Shown piece after piece: positions 24,635-32,917 of a stretch of 64,000 nucleotides of DNA; position 1 is the stretch's first letter, and the number at the start of each line of letters is the position of its first letter. A program made the translations under genes and the position numbers. The DNA lies in the NCBI GenBank assembly GCA_963753545.1, contig CAVWCQ010000008.1:868001-932000 (forward strand), written 5' to 3'. The notes under the pieces were generated by a model. It was not told the origin of the DNA and searched no databases. It worked only from the letters and a program-made list of their open reading frames with translations. Source of the DNA: CAVWCQ01 sp963753545 (GTDB taxonomy: Bacteria; Chloroflexota; Anaerolineae; Aggregatilineales; Aggregatilineaceae).

Positions 24635-25759
24635 ATGAACTATGATTTGGCTCCACGTCTGGCAAAAATCCTGACCGAATACTGCATCCCGATCCAGCCG
24701 GGGCAGTATGTGACGATTATCGGGAATCCAACGGTCGCGTCACCGCTGATCGGGGCGCTGTTCGAGGCGGTCCTGCGGCGGGGCGGAATCCCGAACGTGC
24801 AGGCCGCCAGCCTGATCTCCGCCGATTACTGCGATTACTTCGAGCTGTATATGCGCGAAGCGACCGAGACCCAGTTAGAAACGCTCGACAAGACGATGAT
24901 GTATTGGGTGGAAAACTCCGACGTGCTATTTTTCATCAAAGCGCCCGCCAACACCAAAGCCCTGTCGAACATTGATCCGGCGCGGGTGCAGCGCTTCCGC
25001 AAGGCGCAGCGGCCCTTCGGCGAGCGCTATTTGCAGCGGTTTGACGAAGGCACGCTGAAATGGAACGTCACCTCGTGGCCGACGCAGGGACTCGCGCAGA
25101 CGGCGGAAATGGGTATCCGCGCCTATGAGGAATTTGTGGTGCGCGCCTGCGGCCTGGATCAGCCCGATCCCGTCGCCTACTGGCAGCGCTTCCGCGATGA
25201 GCAAACGCGGCTGGTGGAATGGCTGAAGGGCAAGTCGCACGCGGAGGTGCGCGGCCCGGGCATCCACATGTCTTTCGACTTTACGGATCGCCCGTGGATT
25301 AGCTGTCACGGCGAGGTCAACTTCCCGGATGGCGAAATTTACACCAGCCCCATCGAAGACAGCGTGAACGGCACGGTGGACTTTAACTACCCCTCTGTCT
25401 ATCTGGGCTATGAAGTCGATGGCGTCAAGCTGCGTTTTGAAAAGGGGCTGGCGGTTGAAGCGTCAGGCACGAAAAACGAGGAATTTCTGCTCAGCCAATT
25501 GAACTGCGATCCTGGCGCGCGCCGCCTGGGTGAATACGCCATCGGCACGAATATGGGCGTGGACATCATGACGCGCAGCATCCTGTTTGATGAGAAGATC
25601 GGCGGATCGATTCACATGGCGCTGGGCCGCAGCTACGCCGAGTCGAAGGGTGTCAACGAGAGCGCCATCCACTGGGATATGGTGCATAACATGAAGGATG
25701 GCGGCGAAATCATCATTGACGACGTGCTGTTTTATCGCGCGGGGAAATTCATGGCGTAG
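24635..25759 (+). CDS. M29 aminopeptidase, intact paralogue (374 aa)
   Basis: Complete M29 protein. Metal ligands expected from the family are all in place: Glu in DGEIYTSPIED, Glu in RLGEYAIGTN, His in SIHMALG, and His and Asp in SAIHWDMV. It shares most of its sequence with the upstream gene (for example ACGLDQPDPVAYW and WLKGKSHAEV are identical), showing tandem duplication. Differences cluster in the first 110 residues, which may tune substrate access. Ribosome-binding site GAAAGAGA. Confidence 0.92.
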   Translation: MNYDLAPRLAKILTEYCIPIQPGQYVTIIGNPTVASPLIGALFEAVLRRGGIPNVQAASLISADYCDYFELYMREATETQLETLDKTMMYWVENSDVLFFIKAPANTKALSNIDPARVQRFRKAQRPFGERYLQRFDEGTLKWNVTSWPTQGLAQTAEMGIRAYEEFVVRACGLDQPDPVAYWQRFRDEQTRLVEWLKGKSHAEVRGPGIHMSFDFTDRPWISCHGEVNFPDGEIYTSPIEDSVNGTVDFNYPSVYLGYEVDGVKLRFEKGLAVEASGTKNEEFLLSQLNCDPGARRLGEYAIGTNMGVDIMTRSILFDEKIGGSIHMALGRSYAESKGVNESAIHWDMVHNMKDGGEIIIDDVLFYRAGKFMA

Positions 25760-25870
25760 AAGGCGAACGGCGCGGGCCGCTGCTGGTCGAGGGTGCGGAA
25801 ACATGGTTGTATCTCCTCGATTCCGGTAACAATGGGATCGAAACTATCCAGCGGTTCTACCAAGAATAAT
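25757..25870 (+). pseudogene. Possible C-terminal gene fragment
   Basis: In the frame GTA GAA GGC GAA the sequence reads LLVEGAETWLYLLDSGNN and ends IQRFYQE at a TAA, just before a good terminator. It looks like a protein tail, but has no start. It could be a relic or chance coding-like sequence. Confidence 0.25.
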
Positions 25871-25871
25871 C

Positions 25872-25908
25872 CGGAGGCCCCTCGTGTAAGGAGGAGCCTC
25901 CGCTTTTT
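25872..25908 (+). terminator. Terminator of the aminopeptidase operon
   Basis: CGGAGGC (25872-25878) and GCCTCCG (25896-25902) followed by five T's. Confidence 0.7.
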
Positions 25909-26011
25909 GTCCCCACAACAACACTCCAAAACAGCACTTTAGTGTCTGCACAACGACCCCGTATTGACGATAAACTAATTTATGAAGGTCACGTTCAAAA
26001 GGGAGAAAAAA

Positions 26012-26626
26012 ATGGATAAGGCAGAAAAGTTTTGGGACAGGACAGCCAGGTCCTACGATCAGGAAGAGAAAAAAGATGAACCGACCTATATGACGATCAT
26101 TGACAAAACAAAACGATATCTCAAAACAAGCGATGTTCTTCTCGATTTCGCATGTGGGACGGGACTCGTATCCAATGAGATTGCTGGCAATGTGAGCATC
26201 GTTCATGCCATTGATATCTCGTCGAACATGATCGAAATTGCCAGAAAAAAAGCGGAAGGGCGCGGCCTGAAAAATATAGAGTATGCTCATGCAACGCTGT
26301 TTGATGAGAGATATCAGAGAGGCTCATTTGATGTGATCCTGGCGTTTTATATTCTGCATCTTGTGGAAGATGCCGATCAGGTGATGCAACGGTTCCACGA
26401 ATTGTTGAAACCGGGAGGATTGCTTATCTCTGCAACACCTTGTATGGGAGAGAAAAAGGCTTTTCAAAGTGGGCTACTGTTAGCTCTCAGTAAAATTGGC
26501 TTCGCTCCAAAGATACGATCATTCAAAGTCTCTGAACTAGAGGCTGTCTTCGCTCATGGAGATTTTGAAATCGTTGAAGCTGAATGCTTGCGGCAAGAAT
26601 ATTTCATTGCTGCAAAGAAGATTTAG
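26012..26626 (+). CDS. Class I SAM-dependent methyltransferase (204 aa)
   Basis: ATG 26012 follows GGGAGA. The SAM-binding motif is VLLDFACGTGLVSNEIA (residues about 46-62); IDISSNMIEIARKK is the acidic strand 2, and FDVILAFYILHLVEDADQ is motif IV. The end, LVISATP-like and FEIVEAECLRQEYF, is usual for small UbiE/Methyltransf_11 proteins. The gene is clearly AT-richer than its neighbours and uses many AAA and GAA codons, a sign of recent acquisition. Substrate unknown. It overlaps the convergent 26604 gene by 23 nt. Confidence 0.85.
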   Translation: MDKAEKFWDRTARSYDQEEKKDEPTYMTIIDKTKRYLKTSDVLLDFACGTGLVSNEIAGNVSIVHAIDISSNMIEIARKKAEGRGLKNIEYAHATLFDERYQRGSFDVILAFYILHLVEDADQVMQRFHELLKPGGLLISATPCMGEKKAFQSGLLLALSKIGFAPKIRSFKVSELEAVFAHGDFEIVEAECLRQEYFIAAKKI

Positions 26627-27634
26627 TCCGTCCGAGCAGCATGCCGCCGCGCACCCAGGCGACCAGCGGCGGCAGGACGGCGCAGCCGTAGATCACCAGC
26701 GGCACGATAACCATCGCCCGCAGCGCCTGATCGGTGAACCAGAAATACAAAAAGCCCACGTTACCGAGCAGTCCCAGCCAGCCAATGGGGAAGGTATAGA
26801 GCAGCAGCAGATCGGCCTGTTGGAAATAGGGCAGACCCAACGCGGTCGCGCTGCCGATAGCGATCAACCGCTGCCCGCGTGACATGGGGAGCAGCAGGGC
26901 CGGAACCCAGACCAGCAGCGCCAGCGGCCCGATCCACTGCCACAGGGCGAGACTGCCTTCATCATAGGGCGGGTCGGTACGCAGCTTATGCAGCAGGTCG
27001 AGCGGCCACAGCGGGTAAATGATCATCGACAGGATGCTGAGAATGAGCGGAGTCAGCAGCAGCCGGAACCGTTCGCGCCAGGAGATTTCCGCCATCAACC
27101 ACAGCGCCAGGGCGAACGGGACGGCGATATGAAATTTCGTGCAGGCGATCAGCAGGAAAATCCAGCCGTATCCCATTTACGGCGGGCCATCGCCCACCAG
27201 AACAGGGCTAATGATCCGGCGATAATCCCGGTGATCTGCCCATAAAAAATGGCGAAAAACATCTGGTAGGTGAGCAGCGCAGCAGGCACACGCGCCCCGA
27301 AAATCCGCGCCGCAATCGTCATGCCGAGGACAGCGGCGCTTCCCCAGAGCAGATAGCCTAGATAATAGGGCAGGACATCCAGCACGGTAAAGACAGGCAG
27401 CATCCAGTGCATGTAACGATATTCGGTAAAGTCGCCATGCACTGCGTTGATGTAATAGTTGTAATCGGGCGCGCCTTCAAACGATTTTGTGGTGTTGGTG
27501 AGCACGAACATGATCACGACAAAGCCGAGACAAAGCAGGACGGCAAACGCTTCCAGCCTGCCGGGAGGCCGCCTCATCCGCCTGGTCATGATCGGGCCGT
27601 CTGCTGTAAATCGCTCTGGTTCGATGCCCTGCAT
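26604..27634 (-). CDS. GT87/DUF2029-like polytopic membrane protein, one frameshift
   Basis: ATG 27634 (MQGIEPERF) follows GGTGGAG. The frame breaks at the AAA run near 27174; adding one A turns RRKWDT into RRKMGYGWIFLLIACTKFH and continues to 26604, giving 343 aa. About nine hydrophobic helices are present. Polar loop residues early on (EGAPDYNYYINAV, with Asp) and CTKFHIAVPFALAL resemble the DUF2029/GT87 mannosyltransferases that use lipid-linked sugars. The exact donor and acceptor cannot be told. Confidence 0.7.
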
Positions 27635-27746
27635 AAACCGCTCCACCTTGAATGATGCGAACAATCATACTCGAACAAGTCGCCAGACCGCAAAGAGGCG
27701 AGTATGATTCTACTGGAATATCGTGCTCCTGCTGTAACAGTGACAT

Positions 27747-27771
27747 AAAAACAGGCGGCCTATTCGCCGCC
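27747..27771 (-). terminator. Terminator of the ABC exporter operon
   Basis: On the minus strand GGCGGC and GCCGCC (27771-27766 and 27759-27754) enclose a 6-nt loop, followed by TGTTTTT. Confidence 0.75.
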
Positions 27772-27816
27772 CCTGATGCTCTATCGTTCAACAAAAGGCA
27801 AAAAATCACCGCTGCG

Positions 27817-28947
27817 CTAACTGCTGGTTTCCCACTTAAAGAAACGGATGGCCAACACGCCGCTGACCACCAGCCAGACCAGCAGAATACTCACACTGCG
27901 CGTCAGGCTGAAGAACGATCCGGCGTTGATCATCGTCTCACGCAGGGCATCGCCCAGGTAGGTGAGCGGGATGGCATCAACCAGCGGGCGCATCCAACTG
28001 GGCATCATATCCACCGGGAAGAAGATGCCCGACAGAAACATGAACAGGAAGTTCGGCAGCGAGATGATCCCCTGGACGGCTTCTTCCGTCTTGGCCAAAC
28101 CCGCCAGGAAATAGCCAATGGTGATAAACGTCGTCGCGCCCAGCAGCACAATGCCAATCGTCTGTGGCAGGCGGCCCATGTCGATATGGACATGGAAGAT
28201 CGTCATGCCGACGAGCACGATCAGCGAGGTCTGCACGAAGGCGATGCTCAGGCGGAAGGCAACCTGCGATATCAGGAGCGTGGCGCGGGTGAGAGGCGTG
28301 GCTCCCATGCGGCGCAGTACACCTTTTTCGCGCAGGCTGACCAGCGGGGCCGCTGTTCCAAACAGGCCCAACTGCATCAGACTCATACCGAGCACGCCGG
28401 GCAGCAGATAGTCGATGCTGCGCAGATCGTTGGTATCCACCTTGGCGGGCTTGATGCTCAGCGGCGGCTCGACGTGCATAATCCCGTTGTTGATCTCCGA
28501 AACGACCTTATCAATGATGTTGAGCGCGACCTGCGAGGTGTTCTGGTTGGCCGGGTCGTAAAAGACTTCCAGTTGGGCGCTGCTGGCCCGCTGTGAGAGT
28601 GACATGGGCTGATCCTGGCCCGCCGGGGCGATGGCCTGCCCGGTTCCCGCCGGGATGATGATCACCGCCGAGCGATCCCCATTGCGCAGGGCTTTCAGCT
28701 CGTCCTCGCGGCTGCCTTCGCTGACCTTAAACGCCTTGATGTCCTTAAAGTTCTGGACCAGCGCTTCACTGGCCTTGCCGTCCTCGTTGACCATACCGAT
28801 TTTGAAGTCGATATTATCATCGCCGGAGAAGATCACGCCGAAGATGACAATGAACATGATCGGAAAGGCCATCGTCCAGAACAGCGCGGTGATATCGCGC
28901 GTGAACTCGCGGATGCTGGCCTTGTAAAGCTGAATGAATGATCGCAT
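27817..28947 (-). CDS. ABC-2 type exporter permease (376 aa)
   Basis: One N-terminal helix (LFWTMAFPIMFIVIFGVIF), a large external domain of about 150 aa with many charged residues, then five helices at the C-terminal half, including GVLGMSLMQLGLFG and FLFMFLSGIFFPVDMMP. This is the YhgE/DrrB-like ABC2_membrane_3 layout. MGATPLTRATLL is the coupling helix region. It is encoded 57 nt downstream of its ATPase in the same operon. It would export a lipid, drug or antibiotic-like substrate. Confidence 0.9.
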   Translation of the reverse strand: MRSFIQLYKASIREFTRDITALFWTMAFPIMFIVIFGVIFSGDDNIDFKIGMVNEDGKASEALVQNFKDIKAFKVSEGSREDELKALRNGDRSAVIIIPAGTGQAIAPAGQDQPMSLSQRASSAQLEVFYDPANQNTSQVALNIIDKVVSEINNGIMHVEPPLSIKPAKVDTNDLRSIDYLLPGVLGMSLMQLGLFGTAAPLVSLREKGVLRRMGATPLTRATLLISQVAFRLSIAFVQTSLIVLVGMTIFHVHIDMGRLPQTIGIVLLGATTFITIGYFLAGLAKTEEAVQGIISLPNFLFMFLSGIFFPVDMMPSWMRPLVDAIPLTYLGDALRETMINAGSFFSLTRSVSILLVWLVVSGVLAIRFFKWETSS

Positions 28948-29004
28948 TGGTGTTATCCTTTTTACCAGGTGAATAACCCCTACAACCGCAAAACCAGCGT
29001 TTCC

Positions 29005-29919
29005 TTAATCCCAAATCCGGCGGCCCGTGAGTTTGAGGAAGACGTCTTCGAGCGTGGCGCTGCGCACCCGCAGATCGTCAAAGTGAACCTGATCCTGGCG
29101 GGCGGCGTCGAGCAGACCCTCCATCGTGCGCGGGACGTTGGCGGTGTAGAGCGTCACCAGTCCACCGTCGCGCCCAGCCCGATCCACACCCGGCAGGTGT
29201 CCAAGCACGTCCAGCGAGGCGCTGTTGCGATCCTCAAATTCGACGGCGGTCATGTTGAAGTTCTGCGTGATCAACGCCTGGGGTGAATCCAGGGCGATGA
29301 TCTTGCCGGCGTCCATCACGGCGACGCGATCACAAAGCGTTTGCGCTTCGTCCATGTAGTGGGTCGTCAGCAGAATGGTCTTGCCGCGCCCTTGCAGTTC
29401 CTTGACGATATTCCACATCTGGCGGCGGGACTGTGGATCCAGCCCGGTGGTCGGCTCGTCCAGGAAGATCAGGTGCGGATCGTTGACCAGGGCCAGGGCC
29501 AAGGAGAGCCGCTGCCGCTGCCCGCCCGATAGGTTCTTGCTGCGTGTATCGCGCTTGTCTTCCAGGCTGACCATCTTGATCAGATCGTCGGCGGGCAGGC
29601 GCTTATCGTAAAACGATCCGAACAGGTCTAACAGTTCGTGGACGGTGTGCAGCGGGTACAGTCCCGTTGTCTGAAGCTGGATGCCGATCTGCTGCTTGAT
29701 GTTGTTGGCGTTTTTGATGTGCGTATGGCCGAGGACTGAAATCGACCCACCGTCGGGCTGGCGAAGACCCTCGATACATTCGACCGTCGTGGTCTTGCCT
29801 GCCCCATTGGGTCCGAGGAGGCCAAAAACTTCGCCCTCGTTGACATCAAAGCTGATGCCATCGACAGCAGGCACGCCATTGTACACTTTGCGGAGTTCTT
29901 TTACTTCAATCGCGGGCAT
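29005..29919 (-). CDS. ABC transporter ATPase (304 aa)
   Basis: Walker A GLLGPNGAGKTTTVE, Q-loop in GIQLQTTGL, signature LSGGQRQRLSLALAL, Walker B LIFLDEPTTGLD and the H-loop in LLTTHYMDEAQ are all intact. The C-terminal ~80 residues match the DrrA/CcmA-type extension. It partners with the 27817 permease, two half-transporter chains pairing with an ATPase dimer. Confidence 0.95.
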   Translation of the reverse strand: MPAIEVKELRKVYNGVPAVDGISFDVNEGEVFGLLGPNGAGKTTTVECIEGLRQPDGGSISVLGHTHIKNANNIKQQIGIQLQTTGLYPLHTVHELLDLFGSFYDKRLPADDLIKMVSLEDKRDTRSKNLSGGQRQRLSLALALVNDPHLIFLDEPTTGLDPQSRRQMWNIVKELQGRGKTILLTTHYMDEAQTLCDRVAVMDAGKIIALDSPQALITQNFNMTAVEFEDRNSASLDVLGHLPGVDRAGRDGGLVTLYTANVPRTMEGLLDAARQDQVHFDDLRVRSATLEDVFLKLTGRRIWD

Positions 29920-30044
29920 CTATTCTCAATACCTTTCGCTGATTGGATAAGCGCACGTACTATACATACTCCCGTAGGGGGAGAGTCAAGGGCCATCTTG
30001 TTGATTCTACGGTGGACGATTGGCTACCCTACCGAACGAATAAA

Positions 30045-30065
30045 GGGGCGCAAATGACGCACCCC
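30045..30065 (-). terminator. Terminator of the BtrH-like gene
   Basis: GGGGCGC (30045-30051) and GCACCCC (30059-30065) pair; on the minus strand the hairpin is followed by TTTATT. The rest of the 29920-30109 gap is empty. Confidence 0.55.
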
Positions 30066-30109
30066 TGATCCACATCTATATACGATTAGCGGGATAGATC
30101 GTTTCAGAC

Positions 30110-31048
30110 TCAGATTATGACATCCAGAAAGTTTTCTTCCAACGCTGCCAACTCGTCAAACTGGCTGGCAAGCCGATCCCACTGGCGGTGCGTGGCGGGG
30201 TAGAGGGCCGCTCCATAGGCCTGGGCTTTGCGATCCAGGCACGCCGCGCCACGGTGTTCCCCGCACGATGCCAGAAAAGCGGCAGCATCGGCGGTCCGGC
30301 GCGCGCCCAGCGGCAGCGAGAAGCGGATCAGGTGTTCACGCAAGTCATCACCCTTGCCAGCCCGCAGATCGGCGGCGGCGGCGCGGTAGGCATCCGGCCC
30401 GCTGAACACCTCCGGCCCGGTCAGGTGGATGTGGAGCAGATCGCGCATCCGAGCCAATCCCCGCTGCTGCACCTCCTGCTGATTTACGGTTTCACACGGG
30501 CGGAAGTTGGCGCGCAGGACATAAGCGAGTGGGCGCGCGTTCGGGCCATAGGAGACGCCTTCTGCCTGCCATGCCTGCAAAAAGTCGGAGAGAGGCAGAG
30601 TAGCGAATGGGTAGCCTGCCGGGTCATGCACCTGAACCTGATCCGCATCGACGCGCAGCACCGTGATGTAGTGATCGACGCCGGACAGGTAGCCGTGGTT
30701 GGGATCGTAGGTCAGCCAGCCGTTGTTCATGGGGCCAACCTGGGCGGGCAGGCCGGCAGATCGGAGGCGCAGCAAGGCGTCTGTAGCGGGGTCTGTTTCG
30801 GCGGTCCTGGATTCATCGCAGGTCCAGCCCAAGGCTGATAATGCCCGGCTGATCGCCTGATCCGGCTCGTTGGCGGGCGAGGATGGGAAGAACATATGAC
30901 TGTCGCCAAAGTGAAAATACCCGGCTCCGAAGGGCATCCCGCCCAGACATTCGATCAGGCTCGACGTGACGTGCGGGCCGATCCCCGCTTTCTGCAAGCA
31001 CATGCACAGGCTGTTCGAGTAACAATAGGCTCCGTTCCCAATATACAT
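30110..31048 (-). CDS. BtrH N-terminal/C39-like cysteine peptidase-fold protein (312 aa)
   Basis: ATG 31048 has AGGAGG ten bases upstream; the longer frame to 31123 has no such site. The N-terminus NGAYCYSNSLCMCLQ holds the nucleophile Cys. VDHYITVL supplies the His, and VQVHDPAGYPFATLPLSDF the Asp, giving the papain-like C-H-D triad of C39/BtrH domains. The last ~130 residues are helical. BtrH is an acyltransferase in butirosin biosynthesis; relatives cleave leader peptides or transfer acyl groups. No biosynthetic cluster is nearby, so the substrate is open. Confidence 0.75.
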   Translation of the reverse strand: MYIGNGAYCYSNSLCMCLQKAGIGPHVTSSLIECLGGMPFGAGYFHFGDSHMFFPSSPANEPDQAISRALSALGWTCDESRTAETDPATDALLRLRSAGLPAQVGPMNNGWLTYDPNHGYLSGVDHYITVLRVDADQVQVHDPAGYPFATLPLSDFLQAWQAEGVSYGPNARPLAYVLRANFRPCETVNQQEVQQRGLARMRDLLHIHLTGPEVFSGPDAYRAAAADLRAGKGDDLREHLIRFSLPLGARRTADAAAFLASCGEHRGAACLDRKAQAYGAALYPATHRQWDRLASQFDELAALEENFLDVII

Positions 31049-31252
31049 CTTATCGTCCTCCTGGTGATTTGGGCGCGAGAGGAGAAACGATACCCTGCGG
31101 CGCGGTCGGAGGAAACGGACCAAAATTGGGTTATTTGAGAGGCTTGCGCTACACTACCTTACATCACAGCATCATTTCCCTTGCGCTCTTTTCCCTTCAG
31201 ATTTAATCGACCTTTCTCCCGCGGTGTTCGCTACTCTCTTGCTGTTCTCTCG

Positions 31253-31258
31253 TATAAT
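31253..31258 (+). promoter_or_regulatory. -10 box of the 31296 gene
   Basis: TATAAT 37 bases ahead of the ATG, with no good -35. The 31049-31295 gap is a divergent promoter region. Confidence 0.45.
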
Positions 31259-31295
31259 TAGATCAGCGCCAGTTCACTCGGAGGAGGAAAACGAT

Positions 31296-32291
31296 ATGCC
31301 GCGCCCCACGCTCACGTTCTTTAACGAACTCGAAGGGAAATATTTGTCCGAAGTATTCCCTATCACGATTGATTTCCTTAAAGCGCTCGATGCTACCGTC
31401 AGCATGGGCATGATCGATTTGACTGACGAACGCGCCGCCGCCGTCCGCCAACTAAACGAGGCGGGTATTCCGGTGATCGCGTGGCAGCTTCTGCCCAAGT
31501 CAGAAGGCTACTGGTACAACCTGAACAACGCGCCGCAGGCCGCCGCCGGATACCAGCAGTTTAAGGCGTGGACGGCGGATCACGGTCTGAAATGGGCAGG
31601 CATCGGCATCGATATTGAGCCGCACATCGAGGAGATGAACCGCCTGGTGATCCAGCACGATTGGACTGTACTGCCCGGTATGATTCGCCGCCTGTTTAAT
31701 CGCAAGCGCCTGCTCGATGCGTTGGTGCAGTATAAGATGCTCATCGCGCAGATGCATGCCGATGGCTATCGGGTGGACAGCTACACCATGGCCTACATGC
31801 TGGACGAAAAGCGGGCAGGGTCAACAGTCATGCAGCGGCTGACAGGCGTAATCGATCTGGACGCGGATCGCGATGTGCCGATGCTCTACAGCAGTTTTAT
31901 GGGGCCATCCGCAGCCTCAATGCTGGTCAGTTTTGCGCAGGAGGGGTTGGAATCCATCGGCCTCGGCTCGACGGGTGGCGGCGTTGACATGGATCGGATC
32001 GAGACGGGTGAATTTCGCCCCCTGACCTGGGACGAATTGTGTCGCGATCTGCTCATCGCCAGCCGCTACACGTCGGATATTCAGATCTTCAGCCTGGAAG
32101 GATGCCTGCGCCAGGGCTTCCTGGATCGCCTGTGCAACTTCGACTGGGACCAGCCGATCACGCTGCCCGATACGCGGCGGATCACGTGGACCCGGCGCGG
32201 CACACGGGCGGCGCTGTGGGCGGGTGAACATCCGGCCTGGATACTGCTGGGGATTTTGATCCTGCAAAACTGGGTCCGGCGGGAGGACTGA
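31296..32291 (+). CDS. TIM-barrel-like protein, possible glycosidase-like, C-terminal helix (331 aa)
   Basis: ATG 31296 follows GAGGAGG. The sequence runs as alternating strands and helices: LTFFNELEG, VSMGMIDLT, IPVIAWQLLP, WAGIGIDIEPH, VDSYTMAYMLDE, VPMLYSSFMG and IQIFSLEG. Asp-Ile-Glu-Pro-His in the fourth strand and Asp-Glu in the fifth look like catalytic acids of barrel hydrolases, but no named family is recognised. A hydrophobic helix near the C-terminus (AWILLGILILQNWV) may tether it to the membrane. It is coupled to the following GNAT gene by a TGATG overlap. Confidence 0.6.
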   Translation: MPRPTLTFFNELEGKYLSEVFPITIDFLKALDATVSMGMIDLTDERAAAVRQLNEAGIPVIAWQLLPKSEGYWYNLNNAPQAAAGYQQFKAWTADHGLKWAGIGIDIEPHIEEMNRLVIQHDWTVLPGMIRRLFNRKRLLDALVQYKMLIAQMHADGYRVDSYTMAYMLDEKRAGSTVMQRLTGVIDLDADRDVPMLYSSFMGPSAASMLVSFAQEGLESIGLGSTGGGVDMDRIETGEFRPLTWDELCRDLLIASRYTSDIQIFSLEGCLRQGFLDRLCNFDWDQPITLPDTRRITWTRRGTRAALWAGEHPAWILLGILILQNWVRRED

Positions 32292-32860
32292 TGTTCCATC
32301 CGCTTGACACGCCGCGCCTGCTGATCCGGCCCCTGCTGATGGACGATCTGGCGGAGATTTACCGCATTTTAGACGTGGATCTCCGCTTCGATGATCTCAC
32401 CCTGGAACGGCGGCGCGAGTGGCTGTTGTGGGCGACGATGAACGACACGCAGTTAGCACGGCTCTACCAGCCGCCCTATGGCGAAAAAGCGGTGACGCTC
32501 AAGGACAGCGGAAGACTGATTGGGCTGGCGGGGCTGGTTCCGTCCGTGATTCCCGCCGCGCAGCTTCCCCACTTTAACCCGCAGCCGAGACCCAACGCGC
32601 TGATCAGGCCGGAAATGGGGCTGTTCTGGGCGCTCGATCCGGTCTACCAGGGGCAGGGTTACGCGACGGAAGCGGCGCAGGCGCTGATTGATTTTGTCTT
32701 CAACGAACTGCACTTCGAGCGGGTGATCGCGACAACCGAGACCGATAATCTGCACTCGCAGGCGGTCATGCGGCGGCTGGGTATGGATATTCAGCGCAAC
32801 CCGTTCCCCGATCCGTTCTGGTGTGAGGTTGTCGGCGTGCTGGAAAATCCAGGGCGATAA
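32291..32860 (+). CDS. GNAT N-acetyltransferase, RimJ/RimL type (189 aa)
   Basis: Begins LDTPRLLIRPLLMDDLAEI, the usual RimJ-like start. MGLFWALDPVYQGQGYATEAAQ holds the acetyl-CoA loop (QGQGYA), and FERVIATTETDNLHSQAVMRRLGM the C-terminal signature. It acetylates protein N-termini or small amines. Translationally coupled to the TIM-barrel-like gene, which suggests a joint task. Confidence 0.88.
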   Translation: MFHPLDTPRLLIRPLLMDDLAEIYRILDVDLRFDDLTLERRREWLLWATMNDTQLARLYQPPYGEKAVTLKDSGRLIGLAGLVPSVIPAAQLPHFNPQPRPNALIRPEMGLFWALDPVYQGQGYATEAAQALIDFVFNELHFERVIATTETDNLHSQAVMRRLGMDIQRNPFPDPFWCEVVGVLENPGR

Positions 32861-32865
32861 CCTTT

Positions 32866-32912
32866 TTTTCTCTTTGCTTTTCTCTGCGCTCTCCGCGGTG
32901 AAATTTTTTTGA
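32866..32912 (+). repeat. Copy of the intergenic repeat
   Basis: TCTTTGCTTTTCTCTGCGCT then CTCCGCGGTGAAATTTTTTT, lying between the GNAT gene and the TIR-WD40 gene. Confidence 0.7.
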
Positions 32913-32917
32913 TTGAT

